Assembly (NCBI GenBank): GCA_000727475.1
Contig: KL647290.1
Span: 6,083,563-6,147,562 of the forward strand
Reading direction: 5' to 3'
Source: Sarcocystis neurona
Taxonomy: Eukaryota; Apicomplexa; Conoidasida; Eucoccidiorida; Sarcocystidae
DNA: 64,000 nt
Both the position numbers and the translations under genes were made by a program. How positions within the stretch are numbered: position 1 is the first letter of the stretch; each line of letters begins with the position of its first letter. The notes under the pieces were generated by a model. The model worked only from the letters and a program-made list of their open reading frames with translations. It was not told the origin of the DNA and ran no database searches. Below, one piece after another: positions 1 through 14,700 of the stretch.

Positions 1-2780
1 CAGGAGAGATTTACTGATGGTGTCACTTAGGTGGAATTTTATCGCTCAGACCCAACGCACTGGGAAATAGCAAGCTGGAAGAACTGCCTCGAGCGCTGAA
101 AGAGACTTGCAGCCGTATCTTATCAAGGCAAACACCGGCTAGAGCTTCGCAATATACACTCACAGGTAAGCAAGCATCGCCCACACGCACACGTAGACGA
201 ATCTCAAGCTGGCCTTCCAATAAAATGGACGAATGTATGCGTATAATGTGGGAGCACGCCCATACGTCTGCCTGCTACACGCCAGTCTGCACAGTTTATG
301 ACATCACGTGTAGCTACTAGCGTACGAGCTGTGATTTTTAATGTATTTGCAACCATATCGGTGTTGCGCCTCGGCGCCATATTGTTTTTCAAAGAAGACC
401 GCGTACCTAGTGTACGCGCGTGTTGTATCGTACATTTGTTGTCTGTATATATGTATGTATACACACGCCTTGAAGGTACAGCATACGGGGATCCGTATTT
501 AGTACATACGCTTTTTAAGCCAGAAGCCGTACAATGCCCGTCGCCCACCCCCAGTACAGCTGGCACAAAGCTGTTCTTCGTGGGGCTACCCTCTTCGCTG
601 CAGTTGTGCTGCCGCAATATAGTGGAGCTCCGGGTTCAGCGGAACCAGACATGCCAAGGATTAGTTGCGACGAAGCTGTATAGTTGCAGACATTCTCACG
701 TTTCCTGGAACTTAAATGCTTGCATCCACCGTGTGCAGCATCTCTTGTAATGTACTAATTGTCTGGGCCACAGCATTCGTATCTGCTAGAAAGAGACCTA
801 CTGCGTACGCATCGCGGCACTTTATTTTAAAGCAGGATCGTATGCAAAACCTCCGATGTCATCATGTGAAGTAGATATCTCTCACGGAAGGTATACACTT
901 TTGTGGAGCAAGGACTTCCATTTAGCGCTAAGCACAAATAGAAAGGTGGGTTTCTGACCAAAGGTGTACTGTGTCAAATACATGCCCTTAGGAAAATCGT
1001 CGTTACATTTCCTTGAAGGCGTATACTACGTGGAGAGCTTGATCTTTACTTGCGCAAGAAAGTGGGCTACACGTTTTCGACTGCAGATATCTACATGCGT
1101 GCCCTGCAAGGCAAGCAGACAACCGTTCTTCGAGAGTGTACAGAATACATTGCATATTTTCGGGGCTGTGTGTGTGCTTGTAAGTGCGTATTATATATGT
1201 GTATATATGCGTACGTGCAGAAGCAGCAATACTACGTGGGTATAGCGGCGGTATCAATGAGAGCAGGAAGAGCATTACTATGTGGGTATGGCGGCGGTAT
1301 CGATGAGTTTACCTACAGATACTAATATCACCATCTGTGTCTCTCTTTCTCCACACAAATAGATACATTTGTATATGTATACGCGAACACCTGTCCAGTT
1401 GGAGACTGCGTCGGGTGATCGAAGTTTCCGAGAACGTATGTGTCAAAACACCTGCGAGAGTAGAATCGGAACCCTTTTGTAGGTGTCTGTCTGATGTCAG
1501 TGACATGTTTCTTTTCCCTAGTGAAGATGAAGTATGTGTTTCTGTCAAGAAGGGGTTATCAGTATTCATTGCTAGTCCCTGGAGGGAAGCAGAGCAGACA
1601 CACTATCTTGTGCCTGTATGGAGACTCATGTGAAACTGTCAGCTCCCGAACAACCTGTATTTCTGTACCCTTGAAGACTTGGTAAGCGTGTCCATCTATG
1701 TAGTCCGTGTCACTTCCTGTCTCTTTGGATAATATGAAGACTCTGGAAGATTGTTCACGCAAGCTGGAGCGAGTGCCTTGATGATGCAAGGACGCAGGTG
1801 GTGTCCAAATAGACATACATACAGACATTCGTGTATGTAGGCAGCAAGTGTGCTACAGAAGTTTGTCCCTCATAACCTTCCTAGAACGTACTGCGCTCTG
1901 GAGGGTGGTGAGAAGCTAGTACACTTGCAGGAAAAGTCGAAGACTCTTTTCGTTTCTCTGCGTCCCGTGCGAGTTCGCACCGTGTTGCATTATACCACCT
2001 AAGAATCAGGAGCTTACTTTTCAGGGACACAAGAGCGGTCGAAACCTCTTCATACGTATGGAAGGAGAACGTCGGGGGATACAAGTTAAGCCAGGAAAGC
2101 TAAGTTATATGAACGTGGTGGGAATTAATAGAGTGCACAGGAATTTCGGTGAGAGAATGGATAATATAGATTCGACTACTGTCAAAAGCGGCGTGCGATT
2201 CCTCGTGGCTGTCATTTTGGCGTAGGCGCGTGTGTGTGTCCGTAACCCTTACTTCTGCACGAACGCTACAACATGATACAGCATGTGTGGGCCGCTGGGC
2301 GTCGTGGCACCAGTATGCAAGGCACGTCACTCACACAAACGTTCGTCCATTTACTCACGACGAACCGTCAATTGTAGCGTGCACAGGCAATATTGTCTGC
2401 TCAGAGCGTGCAAGGAATGCAGACTGAAACGTGCGACTTCAGACAATACAAACATATCGATATGAGTAGCCGTCACGCTACAGCATCTGCTGCTGCAGAA
2501 TAATACACCGTTTGCCGCATCTTCGCTTACAAACGTGATCTGCGGCTGCAGCAGGCTCTCATTAAGCTCAACCGCATCTTGTTACCATTTCCACCCTCTG
2601 GTGGTACAGTAAAGGGACACCGAAGAATCCCCACTGCTTCCCCATACGCCGTTTTGGGGAACGTCAGGGGAGCCCCCTTCGTTTCCAGATTTGTGTACTG
2701 TCTGCCGGTGCAACAGAGTTGTGGATACTACGTGTTGCATTTTCAGAGATCCACATAGTCTAATCCCGGCATTCTCTTCA
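1..2780. other. Left flank, no supported gene
   Basis: Only short frames with mixed composition on both strands. Contains one 46-base tandem repeat (1230-1307). The tract CCCCCTTCGTTTCCAG ending at 2688 resembles a splice acceptor just before the Mei2-like gene. Promoter and 5' UTR of that gene should lie here, but no defined element is visible. Confidence 0.6.
1230..1307. repeat. 46-base imperfect tandem repeat
   Basis: TACTACGTGGGTATAGCGGC at 1230 recurs as TACTATGTGGGTATGGCGGC at 1276, followed by GGTATCRATGAG in both. About 1.7 copies with a few substitutions. Confidence 0.75.
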
Positions 2781-5700
2781 ATGAACAACACAGCAAGCGC
2801 AACCGCAGACTGCCAAGTGTTGTTTCTTGGAACTGCCGTTCAATTGGTCAGTTGCAGGATGGCGAGAAGAGGAGCGAAAGTACTGAAGCCCTGCACTCGT
2901 CGGAGAAACTCAGGAGGGGCGGATGCACCGCCAGCTGGAGCCCCCGCAACAGCAGCAGCCGCGTTCCGTACACCGGATACCGAAGACCACACAATTATGA
3001 AGACAACCGAAAATAGTGCAACTGAGCGAGCAGGAGGGCGTCGAATAACAGCAGAAACAACACCTGTGAGAGCACTAGGAGAGGCATCACCAGCGGCACA
3101 CGCATTTCTTCACTGCACTTCGGTGCCAACAACAGCGGCAAGAGGGTCGGCAGCAGAGGTGGCAGCAGTGCCGGATAAAAAGGGAAGCACAGCAGCAGCA
3201 AAAGTAGCCGAGCGGTCTGCAGGAAGAGCAGCTAAGGAGGTCTTTTTTTCAGCAGCAGCGGGGAAGGCAGCAGAAAGGGCAGAGGAACTAGGCAGCACAG
3301 ACAAAAGTGCATCGGCAACTGCGGCAGGGAAAGCTGATCCGTTGGTGTGCGACGACTCCAAAAGACAGAGAGAAGGAACAGAAGACGTCTCAGGGGGGAC
3401 GAGGGAAAAAGAAGCAAAAAGAGCTAGTGCTTCTGCACTGGAAACAAGAGGATCGGGACAAGACTCGGGAATAACAGCTGGAATGCCAACAACAACGCCG
3501 ACAGCAGCAGAAGCTCGTAGGCCTGAGACCAGAGTAGAGCGACCTGAGAGGGCTAGGATTCCCTCAGCCGAAACGGTGACTGCTTCAGCACAAGCAGTAG
3601 AGACTAGCAGCGACAATAAGAATGTGGAACGGAGCTGCTTTGGTGTTCACATTGACACAAGGGGGCACACTGAATTTCTTGACGGTGCTCCTGCGGCTGC
3701 TGCTGAAGTTGCTGCTGGGGCTAGACCTACGACTGCCGCCTCGGCCACAGCGCGTACTTCAGAGTCTGCTGCAAGTGTGGCTGTTATTTGTGCTTCGACT
3801 GCCGACACCCTTGCTGGGGACGGCGCGTTACGCACCGCTGATGTGGTGCCTGCCGCTGACTCACGGAATATGGCTACTGTTGCGGGTCCTCGCACTTGTG
3901 TGGATCGTGCTACCATTGTAGCGGCTGAGTCCAGCGAGAGGCTGCGCAGGTGTACCGGATTAAAGACGGCAGGTAAAACCGCAGCAGACAAAGCAGTGAC
4001 TGCACTTGCAGCCGCTGCAGGTGCAGCGGCACAAAACAACGTAACAGCAGCCGTTGTTCTGACAGCAGTGACGACAGTGGAAGCCGCTCAATCGCAACAA
4101 GCAGCAGTCGGGACAACAGGAATGCACCTAACGGCAGCAGCTTTCCCAGGGTTCGCAACGGGTGCTGGAACAGCAGGCACACAAGACAGCGCAGCAGCTG
4201 TAGCCCTTGCTACTCCGGAGACGGGTCAGCGGCCACGAAATGCAGCAGCTGAGCTCTTACAGAAGGCAGCAGCACAGGGGGAACCGGAAGCTTCAACGAC
4301 ACTAAGCGAAAAGGAAGACGCAGCTCCAGTAGAAGCGAACGGTGCTACTCCGGTGACAGGATGTCAAGCAGGAACAATAGACTCTACTGGTTCTGTTTCT
4401 ACGTGTAGCAGCCACAAAGCGGAATTCACAACTACGCACTCAAAAGGCAGCGACTTGCAGGCGCTGCGTTTTGGCGTCGCGTGGAATAAAAAGCAAGACC
4501 CTCTGCAAGGAATGGACGCCGCAGAACCAACCAAAACGACACAAACAGAGCTTGACTGGAAAACAGACAAAGCGGCAAAAGAAGGAAACACTGAAAGGAC
4601 AAAGGGAATCAGCACGAGAGAAGGGACAGAGGATAACAAGAATAGTGCGGGCGGAGCAGGTGCCACAGTGACCCGCAGTTCGACAGCAAACAACCTTGCA
4701 GTCGGCAGCGGCATCTGGGGCAGCAGCAGGGAGAGCAGCAGCAGCAGCCGAGGCAGCCGCAGAAGCAAGCACAGGTATAACACGAGAAGAGGTAGTATCA
4801 AAAGCGTCAGTAGCAGTATCAGCGGCAGCAGCAATGTAACCTATTGTTGGTCCGGAAAACAGGCAATGAACTTGAGAGGTCAAAGCAGCGGATGTTGCGG
4901 AACTAGCACCCAGCTGCAAGGGAGAAGAAAGCGACAGGCCGAGGGAACGACTGACAAGCAGCAGTCAGGAAAAGAGATAGGGAGACTGTTGCATGAGCAG
5001 CATCAGCCAAAGGACCGAGACTCAGAACGCGCACGGAATTCGCCGCAACCTAGAGAGGCAATGAAAGGCCTGCGTCTGAGTCGAGGTGAGCAGGACACGC
5101 TTCAACAGCTGCCTCAGAAGCAAGACAAGCAGCAGGAGCAGCAGCAAGAGGCGAAGCAAGGGCAGCAGCTGCACAGCCCGCAGAAACAACCAAACGGAGG
5201 CGGCGAAAGAAAGCAAGGTGTGCACCAACAGAAGCAAGAAGGGAAGGAAGATGTGGAACTGCCCCCCGAGCGACAGGAAAATCAAAGAAAGGAAGAGCAA
5301 CGACTGCTAAGTGACGTCAGGAATGTGAGTGCGAACCACCAGCAGGGTATTTTTGAACAAAATAGTGAGAAAGTTAGCAACAGCTTGAAGAACGGTCCGC
5401 AGGTGCACCCGGACCAAACGACATCAGTTCTCTCGCGAGGTGGCGAAGCGGAAATAACCGAGAAGACACCAGCAACAGGGTCAACTGGGACCGCAGCCCG
5501 ATCAGCAGCACCAACACTGGCAGCCGCAGCCTCACCGGCATTAGAAGTACCAGTAGAAGAAACCTCAGCGACAGAAATGGGAACCAATCCAGAGGTCGCA
5601 ACAGCACCAACGGCAGCAGCGACCACAGCCGCGACAACGAAAAGCAAGATCTTAGTAGTGGACAAAAGCCCAATAGGAGCAACCGCCAAAGGTATAGAAG

Positions 5701-8700
5701 CAGCAGTGGCGGCAGCCGAAGGAGCGACAACAGCAGGAAAAGCAACAGGCGTGGCTGCAACGGAAACTTTCCTAACGCAAGCAGCAGCTGCGGGTGGCCG
5801 TGAAAACACGCAGGGAATAGGATTAGGACCACGAACGGTCGCGACAATAGCGGCAGCAGCCGTTGAAGACAAAGCAGCTTCGAAAACAGAAATGAGGGTC
5901 TCTCCAGCGACAGCGGCAGCACCAGCAGCCAAAAAGGCACCATTTCATGTGCAAAACAGAGATCAAGATTTTGCAGCAGAGGCAAGAAATAGCATACCTT
6001 CGTCACCCTTGACCCCAACGTTGGAGAAGGGACGATTAGGGGACGGGGGCGCGGTGGATGTGGCGCCGCGGCTGCTGTCAGCATCACGGAAGGCCGCCGC
6101 AAATGCAACAAAAGCCGCGGTACCAGCAGCAGCAGCAGAGAAAGATGTAATCTCAAAAGTAGGCGGGCAAGAAGGAGCAAAAAAAAGTGTGAAAACAGAT
6201 GCTTCAACTGCGACACCTGCAGGGGGAAAAGAGCTCCCGCATCCACAGCAGGGAATAGGAGGGGAAGCCCCAGATACGGCTGCAACTCTCGTAGTTGTTT
6301 CTGGGGGTCAGCATCAGAATGAGGTCGACCGGTGGGTGCGTGACCAGCAGCAGCAACAGAGGCACAACTCGCTGCAGGGAAAGGAGCAGAGTCAGACGTG
6401 GCTCCGGCACCAGGAAGAACTGAATGAAAACTCGGAACAGGACAGTGGCGAGCATGTAGGGGAGCGAAGAACCCAGGATGTAAAATGCGCTGACCACCAA
6501 GAGAAGGCAAACGGACAGGATCGGGACACGGAACAGTTGCGGCAGAAGCGAGAAACGTTGTATCACCAGAGGGTAGATCAGCAGCCGGAGGAGCACCAGC
6601 GTAATTCTGAAGAAAGTAAGGCAGAGGAACAGCTGAAATCAAGGTGGGACGTGCAGCCGCAGGAGAAGCAGCAGTCGCTATACCAGGAGAAGCAGCAGTC
6701 GCTAGACCAGGAGAAACAGCAACAAGAGAAGCGGCAAGGAGTGCGGCAAGAATACGAGCAGACAAGGGAGGTCTCATGCCAGCGGTGCGAGAAGAGGTTT
6801 GCGGAAGCTATCAATGCCTTGCCACACCTACTTCGTCTACTGCAGTTGCACACACACCAGGTGAGAGTGGGAGAGCGTCAACTGCACTTGGATAAAGAGC
6901 AGCACAAGCCCCCAACGCAGCAACAATCGGACAAGCGTGGACAACAACCTGGCTCGCAGAAGGAGGAGCAGCGGCTAAACCGTACGCAGCAGCACCTGCC
7001 GACAAAACAACAGACTTGTAATCAGGACGCGAACGGGAGGCAGCAACACGTGGGATGGTTTTCGCCGGACTGGAGAGAGCAGAATCTTTCGGAAGCACCG
7101 CAGACGCAGGGACACAAACGGCTGCGCAAGTATCACCAGAATAATGACGAGAGGGAGAAGGAGGAGAACCAGCGGCACCAGGCGGATACGCATCCAGAGT
7201 GGGTTGACGCAGAGGAAAAAGAGAAGGAGCAGAAGGCGAGGGAGAGCACCAAACTCGGAGAGGGACTGTCGTTTGACTACCTTCGTGCGGCAGTCAAAGA
7301 GAAAGTGCGGGAGCTAAGAAGGCAGCAGCAGCAAAGTTGCCTCAACTTCGAGCCTTTAGTAGAGGACGCGACCGCCTTATCCAAATACTTGGAGCACGTA
7401 AGAACCCAGCAAAGTGTTATGCAGCGCCAGATCTCGCTCTTGCAAAAGCAGTTGCTGCATATGGATCAGCAGCAAGCTACTCTGGAACAGCAGCGCTGCC
7501 AGCTGAGGTCTGTACAGGAAACTATCAAATGGAGACAGAAGCAACTCCTGCAGCCTGCTGATGTCGGTGTCCTTCACCAGCAGCCGCTGCCACCCCGGCG
7601 AACGGACACGGCAAAACAGCACCAGCAGCAAGAGGAGCGCCAGACAGAGCTAGCGCAGCAGCAGCAGCAGGTGGAACGAACAGTCGTGCAACAGCGAAGC
7701 CAGCCGCAAGGGAAACAGTTGCTGCGGGGATTACTGCAGCACGAGCACGACGAGGACGAAGATGAGGCGTTGGTGACGCAGCGGCAAGGAAGAGACGTGA
7801 CGCTCCAGGAGGAGCCCGGAAGTGCCTTGGCACTGAAACAGCTGCAGCAACACAGTCAGGCACTGGAGAAAGCACCTTTGTTGGACGAGCGACAGCGCCA
7901 GCTGCTTTTGCAGCTAATGCAGGAATTGTCCCATCGCCCGACGCAGCCGCTGCAGCAGTACCAGCAGCCACGAGAAGGCGCGTGTCCCGTGCAGCCGTCC
8001 CAAGAGGACGAGCACCAAGTGATACCCAACACCCCTGCAGGCCAACATCGACAGCAGCAAAGTGACGAGGAATTCCGGCAGAGTCTACAGCAGCACCAGG
8101 AGCGGCATTCGCAAAACTACTATGCACGCTTGCTAGAGCAGCAAGAGAATGAAGACCTCGCACAAGCAGGAGTGCTGCCACAGCACCAACAGCAGCATGG
8201 AGATTACTCAGGGTCTGTTTCTGCATCCCTAGAAAGAATTCTCATCAAGCTCACGTCTAGCGACAGCTGCCTTAATGCGGACGCCCCCGCAGACAACACT
8301 TTTCCCCCGATTACACCTATACGGGTAGCAGGAAGCTTTCCCATGTGCCACATGCCGGAGGCACTGAGAGTTGGCGCTGCCCCGTCTGCTTTTGCGTCCT
8401 TTGCGGGTTCGCACGTTGCTGCTGCCTCGTTTCCTGCCGCCCCCCCTCCTATCTCGCCTGCTTCGGTCGCGCGTGCTGCAGCAGAAGCGGCCGTCCCGCC
8501 TCAGCGTCCCAGTAGTACTTACCTGTGCAGCAGTGACGCTGCAGAGAAGCAAGGGCAGAGACGCCAGCGAGGGGAGCAGTCGCGGAGAGAGCCGGTAAAA
8601 GAAAAAAGTGAGGAACACCTGCTCTTCGGGCAACAAGAGGATAATAGGAGGGAGCAAATGCAGCACTCGAACGGAGAGTTGAAATGCCACGGGGCGTCTG

Positions 8701-11700
8701 TTTTTTGCCCTGATAGAACCGCTGCTTCAGCAGCGTCAGCCGGAACTGTTGCAGCTTCTCTCTGTCCGCGACCCGGAGAAGCACATGCAGAGATTCACAA
8801 TCTTGCTTCCTCTCTTGCTGCTACCAGTGCCGTAGCGGCGAGCACGTTTACACGTGCAGCTACCTGTGGAGAAACTGAGACGGCGCCACATGGTACGGAA
8901 TCAGCAAAAGCAGCGCCAGCAAGGGTAACAACAGCTGGTAATCCTCGTGATGCTTCAGCGATTTGTCCTTATGCAGCGGCAGAGTTTCAGGGGACTGCAA
9001 CAACAGCGCCTACTGCGGCGGCGACTTCACTTCTGCCAGCGGTCCGACCTGCAGCACCAGGAGATTCTCTACTAAGCACAGCATCAGCAGCACCAGTAGC
9101 AGCGGGAGCCCTGGCACGGGCAGGAGCCGTTGAACCGAACGACAGCTCCTCCCAGAACGAGACGTATGCAGAGAAGGAGCGGCAGCAGAGAGGCGGACAG
9201 TGTCGGGCAAGCCGAGGCTCAGCAGCTCCGGCAGAGAGGGATGCAGTTTACTACCTTTTGAAGGCAGTAGGCCCAGATCAAACGGCGGAAAAAGAGGGAT
9301 CAGCAGCTTTCGCGTGCAACTGCACTGCAGGGGAACACTCGGAAACGGATAACACAACAGCTGCAGTCGCGGTGCTGCTAGAAGCGTGGGACTGGTTAGG
9401 AGTGCGCGCGGACAGAGCGGAAGGCAGGACAGCAGCAGAGACAGCTTCAGCGGCAGGAGGAAAAGCTGCACACGACGCGACGCAGGGAGCGGGGCGGCAG
9501 GGAGAATGGCAGCACCAAAGAGGACGGCAACCTTTGCAGGAGATGCAGCGGCAGCGTCAGCGACAAGAAGACCTCCGACAGCACACGCCGCGTCTACTTG
9601 GGGATCAGTGTAAAGTCTCGAAAAAGCGGTTCTGTTGCATAGATAAGACCCCGGCGTCGGGAGGAATGGAAAAGAGAGGTGAAACGGCAGCAGCGGCAAG
9701 GACAGAAGCAATTACAAGCGCAAAAACAACTTCAGCACGACAGCCAACAACAAAATGTGAGGTTTCTTACGCAAAAGAAGGGCCACGAGAGGAGACGATG
9801 AAGCGGATGACCAGTGTATGCAGCTACGCAGCAGCAGATACATCGTTTGCTGCAGGACAGACGACGGCAGCCGGAGACAGAACTGCAACAACAAGCGGAC
9901 GAGAAGGGCTGTTGACATCAACCGATACGGTGCCGGTAACAGGAGAAAGGATAACACAGGTTGAACATACAGAAGCTACTGAAAGTGCAAAAATTAGTAC
10001 TTTTCCCTGGCACGCAGTACAGTGTTGCTGCTATCCTCACGACGCTGCCGATGAAGACCTGCAGCGTCTGCAACCGTCAAAATGGGAACAGCGCAGGCAG
10101 CAACTCAACGACGAGAAGCACGAGCAGCAGCAGCGCGGCATCACGGAACAGTACGAGCAGCAGGAGGATGGCGAGGGGAACCAGCTACTCCGAAAAGCGG
10201 TGAGGTATTCGACAGTAGAAGAGGATGACCCTGTTGATGTAGAGCGAGCGGTGGGCCAGCAGCGCAAAATTGCTGTTGAGCAGCACACTGTAGCTACTTC
10301 TCTTTCTTTATCTGCTCCAGTTGCATCCGCGTCTCTCGCTCCCATTCCCCTTCAGCCCGCAGTTTTCTCCGTCGGTGCTCCCCCACCCACTCCCATGGCT
10401 GTGGAATATCCCGATGCTCCCATCCTCTCCGATGCTGCGGGTCGTCCCTCTATGCATGATACTCCGGCTACCGAAGAGAGGCAACAGCAGCCACTACGGT
10501 CACTTTCTGCAAAGCCGGAGTGCACCGTTATGACAGCACCAGCACACTCTCATGAAGAAGGGAGGCAAGCCACAACTCAACCTGTAGCAGCAGGAACCCA
10601 GTCAGCAGCAGAGGAGCGAGAAGTTCACGCAGGTGCAACAGCAAACGAGGTACAGACTAGCAGCATCCGCTGCGAAAGGCTGCCCGGGACTGCAGCTGTG
10701 TTTGAAGAAGAATCACGAAGAAGAGAAAGCGGCAGTCCTGAGAGAAGCAGGACGTGGTCAAGCACAACGGTAGAGCAACAACGCCCTCTGCTTCAGGCGC
10801 AGCCGCTGCCACCAGCCTTGTGTGTAGCAGATCAGCAAAGCTGCGGCAGTAGCTACTTGCAGGCAGCAGCAGCGACAGCAGCACCAGCACCAGATGCAGC
10901 GGCAAACGCACTACCACTACCTGTAGCAGTACTGACACCAGCACCTGCAACAGCACCTGCAACAGCACTGCCGCTGTCAATACCAGCGTCGGCGTCCGCA
11001 GCTGCACCAGCACGAGCACTCGCGTCGGCGGCCACAGCAGCGGGGTTATTACCAGCAGAAGCAGCACAAGCACCTCCAAGTGCTGAAGCGTCGCCAGCAT
11101 CGATAACAGCGGCAGCACTATCAGCCAGTGTAGCGCCATTACCGGCGCTAAGGCCGCGCTTACCAGTAACAGCAGCAGCCCTTCCACACGTAACAGGTGC
11201 AGTGCCACAGGAAGTCGTGGAACCAGAGGTGAGGGGTCAATCGTCTGCGCTGGGTTCGGCGACTTTCATTACCAGCCCATACTACCCGGAGGTACCTCCT
11301 TCCATTTGGATTTCTGAGGAACAGGCACACCTGCGGCCAAAAGAGGAAATGCAGCAGGAGCGGCACCAGCAGGAACGTCAAAGCTGGCAGCAGGTAGGGC
11401 AGGAGGCGTCGCAGTGGAAGCAGGGAGGGGGGGGGAACGAAGGAGAAAGACAGCAGCAGGTGGCACAGCAAGCAGAAAGGCAGCATCTGTCAGAGACACG
11501 TCTTATTTCTCCTTCGCCCAATCGTTTTTCGTCTGCCAGGGATACAAGTACACAGCCCGGATGGCGCCCTTCTTCTCCACCCGCCCGCTTTGCAGCACAG
11601 TCGAGAGAGGAAGAGACATATGTGGAGCGGCGAGACAGTGGGCCGTTGCAGCAGCAACTGGCTTTGCACCTTCCTTACGTGCCAACACTAGGTGCTGCGG

Positions 11701-14700
11701 CCGCCGTTGAAGCGACAGGTCTGAAAATCCCTACAGCAGGAGGTTGCTGCCCATCAGCTGCACACACAAGGCGGAGCGAGCTGATACCTGCCGCAGCAGC
11801 ACTGAGAAGTCGCAGTGCTGCTCCTTGTTTTGTTCCTCCTGCCCCTGCTGCCGATCCTGCTGCTCCCTCTTCATTTGCCTACACTGATGCCATTGGCACT
11901 GCAGCGGCTGTTCCCGCTATTCTCGCCGCTTCTGCGGACAATAATGAAGGAAATCGTTTTGTCGCCCTTCCCGTTCGCGTGCACGACGCGAGCGGCTGCT
12001 GCAGTACAGATTCTCCTGTTGATGGTGCCTCCGGCTACGAGGCTGGGCAGCACCGCAATTCAGACAGTAGTGCCACAGCGGTTGGTGCATCCCCGAGCGA
12101 GGGACTGCTCACACGTGTACCACAACCGCCTCCCCCACCACCTCCCCCACGGCACGCTGCTTCTCTAGTGTCCCATCTGCCGCATCTGCCTGCCATCTCT
12201 ACAAATGCCTGGAGAAACCCACGGTTCCCTTCTCCTGCTGAGGACTGCAGAGATTCCCCAGGAGAACTTAGAGCACCAGACTCGCATGCGCGTCCATCTG
12301 TTGTAACAGCAGTTGCAGATACAGAGACAGAGGACTTCCGTACTTCAGCGACAGCCTTTCGTAGGGTAACGGCAGAGTCAGCAGGTAGTTCGCCGCGCGA
12401 ACTGCCTGCGCAACACGAGAAGCAGCCAACACTGCAGGAGCATCGCGTAGCAACGCAGCAACGACAACTGACGCTGCAGCAGCACCACCAAAATATGCAG
12501 CAGCAGCAGGAAGTAGAAGTGCCGCAGTTGCGGCAGGTGCGACTGCAGCAGCAGGAAAGAGTGGAGGACTCTTCCGCATCGCAGCCGGCTCCACTTTCGA
12601 GAGTGAGACCCAGCGGCTTTGTTTCCTTCCCGCCTTCACCGTCGCTAGTGCCGGAGCGGTATAAGCCGTGGCAACATGAGCTGCGACTATTCTCCACAGG
12701 AGAGGAAGAGCAGCAGCAATCCGCCACAGTGTGTGAAAAGAATGAGCTGAGCCCATTCTACGGTGAAACGAGGCAACAACAGCAGGGGCGCGAACGCGCG
12801 GAGAAACAGCATCTACAGCAGCCTCAGCAGCGACCTGAGCAACAGAAAGGAAACGAGCAGGGAGCGAGCTGCGACACTAGGGAGGAAGAAAACGACAGGA
12901 CCCGGGGCTACTTCCCTATGACACCGCAGTCGAGGGTGTTTGCTGTGCCACCAGGTGATTTGTTCTTGCAGTCAATACATCAGCCAGAAGCGCTGCAACT
13001 GTCGCAGCACTTGTACATGCAGCAGAGTGAGCATCAACGACGTGCGGACACCACCACCGAGGAGGCGTTTCTAGACATCGATCATCTGCTTCCTCCAACA
13101 GTTGCGGGAGTTACACCTGCCTCTGACAGTACCGCTCGTGCTGCCTCATTCCGTAGTCATGCGGAGGCAGCAGAAACCGCTGCAGCAGTGCCACGAAGAA
13201 CAACGCTTACTGTCTCTGCGGTTGCAGTCGAGGGGAGAAGTGGAAAAAGGTCCCCACAAGCCGCAGCATATTCCTACGATGCTTGGGATGATTCGAGTCA
13301 GCAACGAGGCAAGCAGTGGAACACCACCAGCAGCAGGAACCGAAGCAGCAGCAACAATGCGGTCGCCGTGTGTGTTGGACGGGTAGAAGAAGGAGCGAGA
13401 CCCAGATCGCCGATAGCATGTATGGCTGCTACGCAAACAACAAAATCCGAAAGACGTGGTGCCGCACCGGGTACAAAGCAGCAGAAAGCATCGGCCATTG
13501 TGCTACGTGTTACAGCAGCATCACGTGGATCTGGTCAACCAACAGGCGCGCACCACAGCAGAACGTACGCTGATGAAAACAATTTCTCAACAGTCGTCCC
13601 CGTAAGCAAAGCAGCTGTCACCAAAGTTGTGTTCCCGGCAACAACGGGAGGCGCCACGGCACCAGCGGCTGCAGGGGGCCGGGTGGTTCCAGAAAGGCGA
13701 TGTGGCGATGGAGGCAGCCTTCGTAATGCAATGGAATATGAAAATATGATAAGAGGGAGGGAGGATACCAGCGGCAGGCATAGCGGAAGAGGTCGCCCGG
13801 CAACCGCAGAAACAGCGACAGCAACAGCAGTAGGAAATTTTAGGAGAACAGCATACACGCAACAGCAGAGGACCACAAGAACAAGGGGCCAGCGTTTTCC
13901 CGGTGGCGCAGGCAGCTGCAGCCGCTACGTAGTGTGTCAGCCGCGGCACGGAGCAGCAGGGTGGAGAGAAGAGTTGACAACGACAGCACCTCCCCCTCCT
14001 CCTCCGCCCTTACAGGAAGGAGGTAACGTTGGTTCGACGGCAACTGCAGGAAAATTTGGAGCAGCGGGGGCTGCAGAAGCGGGCTTTCTCCCTGCAAGAG
14101 CAGGAACAAGGGGGTTTCCCCCAGCAGCGTTCCCTACAGGATCCCCAGCACCAGCGAATCCAAGAGCAGGGGCGGAACTTCCAGCGTTGGCACCGCGGAA
14201 TGCAGCAGGCCAAGTGGAAATGGACTGGAAGGGCAGACGTAGTAGCAGCGCATGCCCAAGCGGCGGGAAACGAAAGCAGCTGTTGCAGCAGACAGGGGAG
14301 TTAGCAGGCGGGGGACGGCGCCTACATCCATATGCTGCTTCTGCCGTCGGATGCCGGGGCGGTCGGCAATTGCTTTCACAGCAACCACAGCACAATCAGC
14401 AGCAGCACTATTTGAGTCTGGGTTTCGGAGGAAGTCGAGAATCCTGGGGCAGCGAGGGGAAGAGACAGAGCAGCATCCACGAAACGGTCACTGCAATTTC
14501 TGAGTACGGCAGCAACAGGGGCTCCAGAAAGGGAGGGTGCGTAACGACTAAAGAAGGCATCGCCGCCACAGACCTCTCCTTCCCCTGTGCTGCAACGACA
14601 GCATCAAAAGGAGCTCCCACCCCTGCCGTTCTTCCCCCTCAATCCCTCGTAGTTACAACTGCTGCATCACCTGCACTAGCAGCACCATCATCACCTGCCG

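Noticed and set aside
5374..6777. 467-codon minus-strand frame (and similar ones at 7525-8226, 9010-9711, 12035-12727) opposite the Mei2-like gene
   Set aside because: They are Leu/Ala/Cys-rich mirror images of CAG coding tracts, which lack stops on both strands. No ordinary protein islands or splice context.
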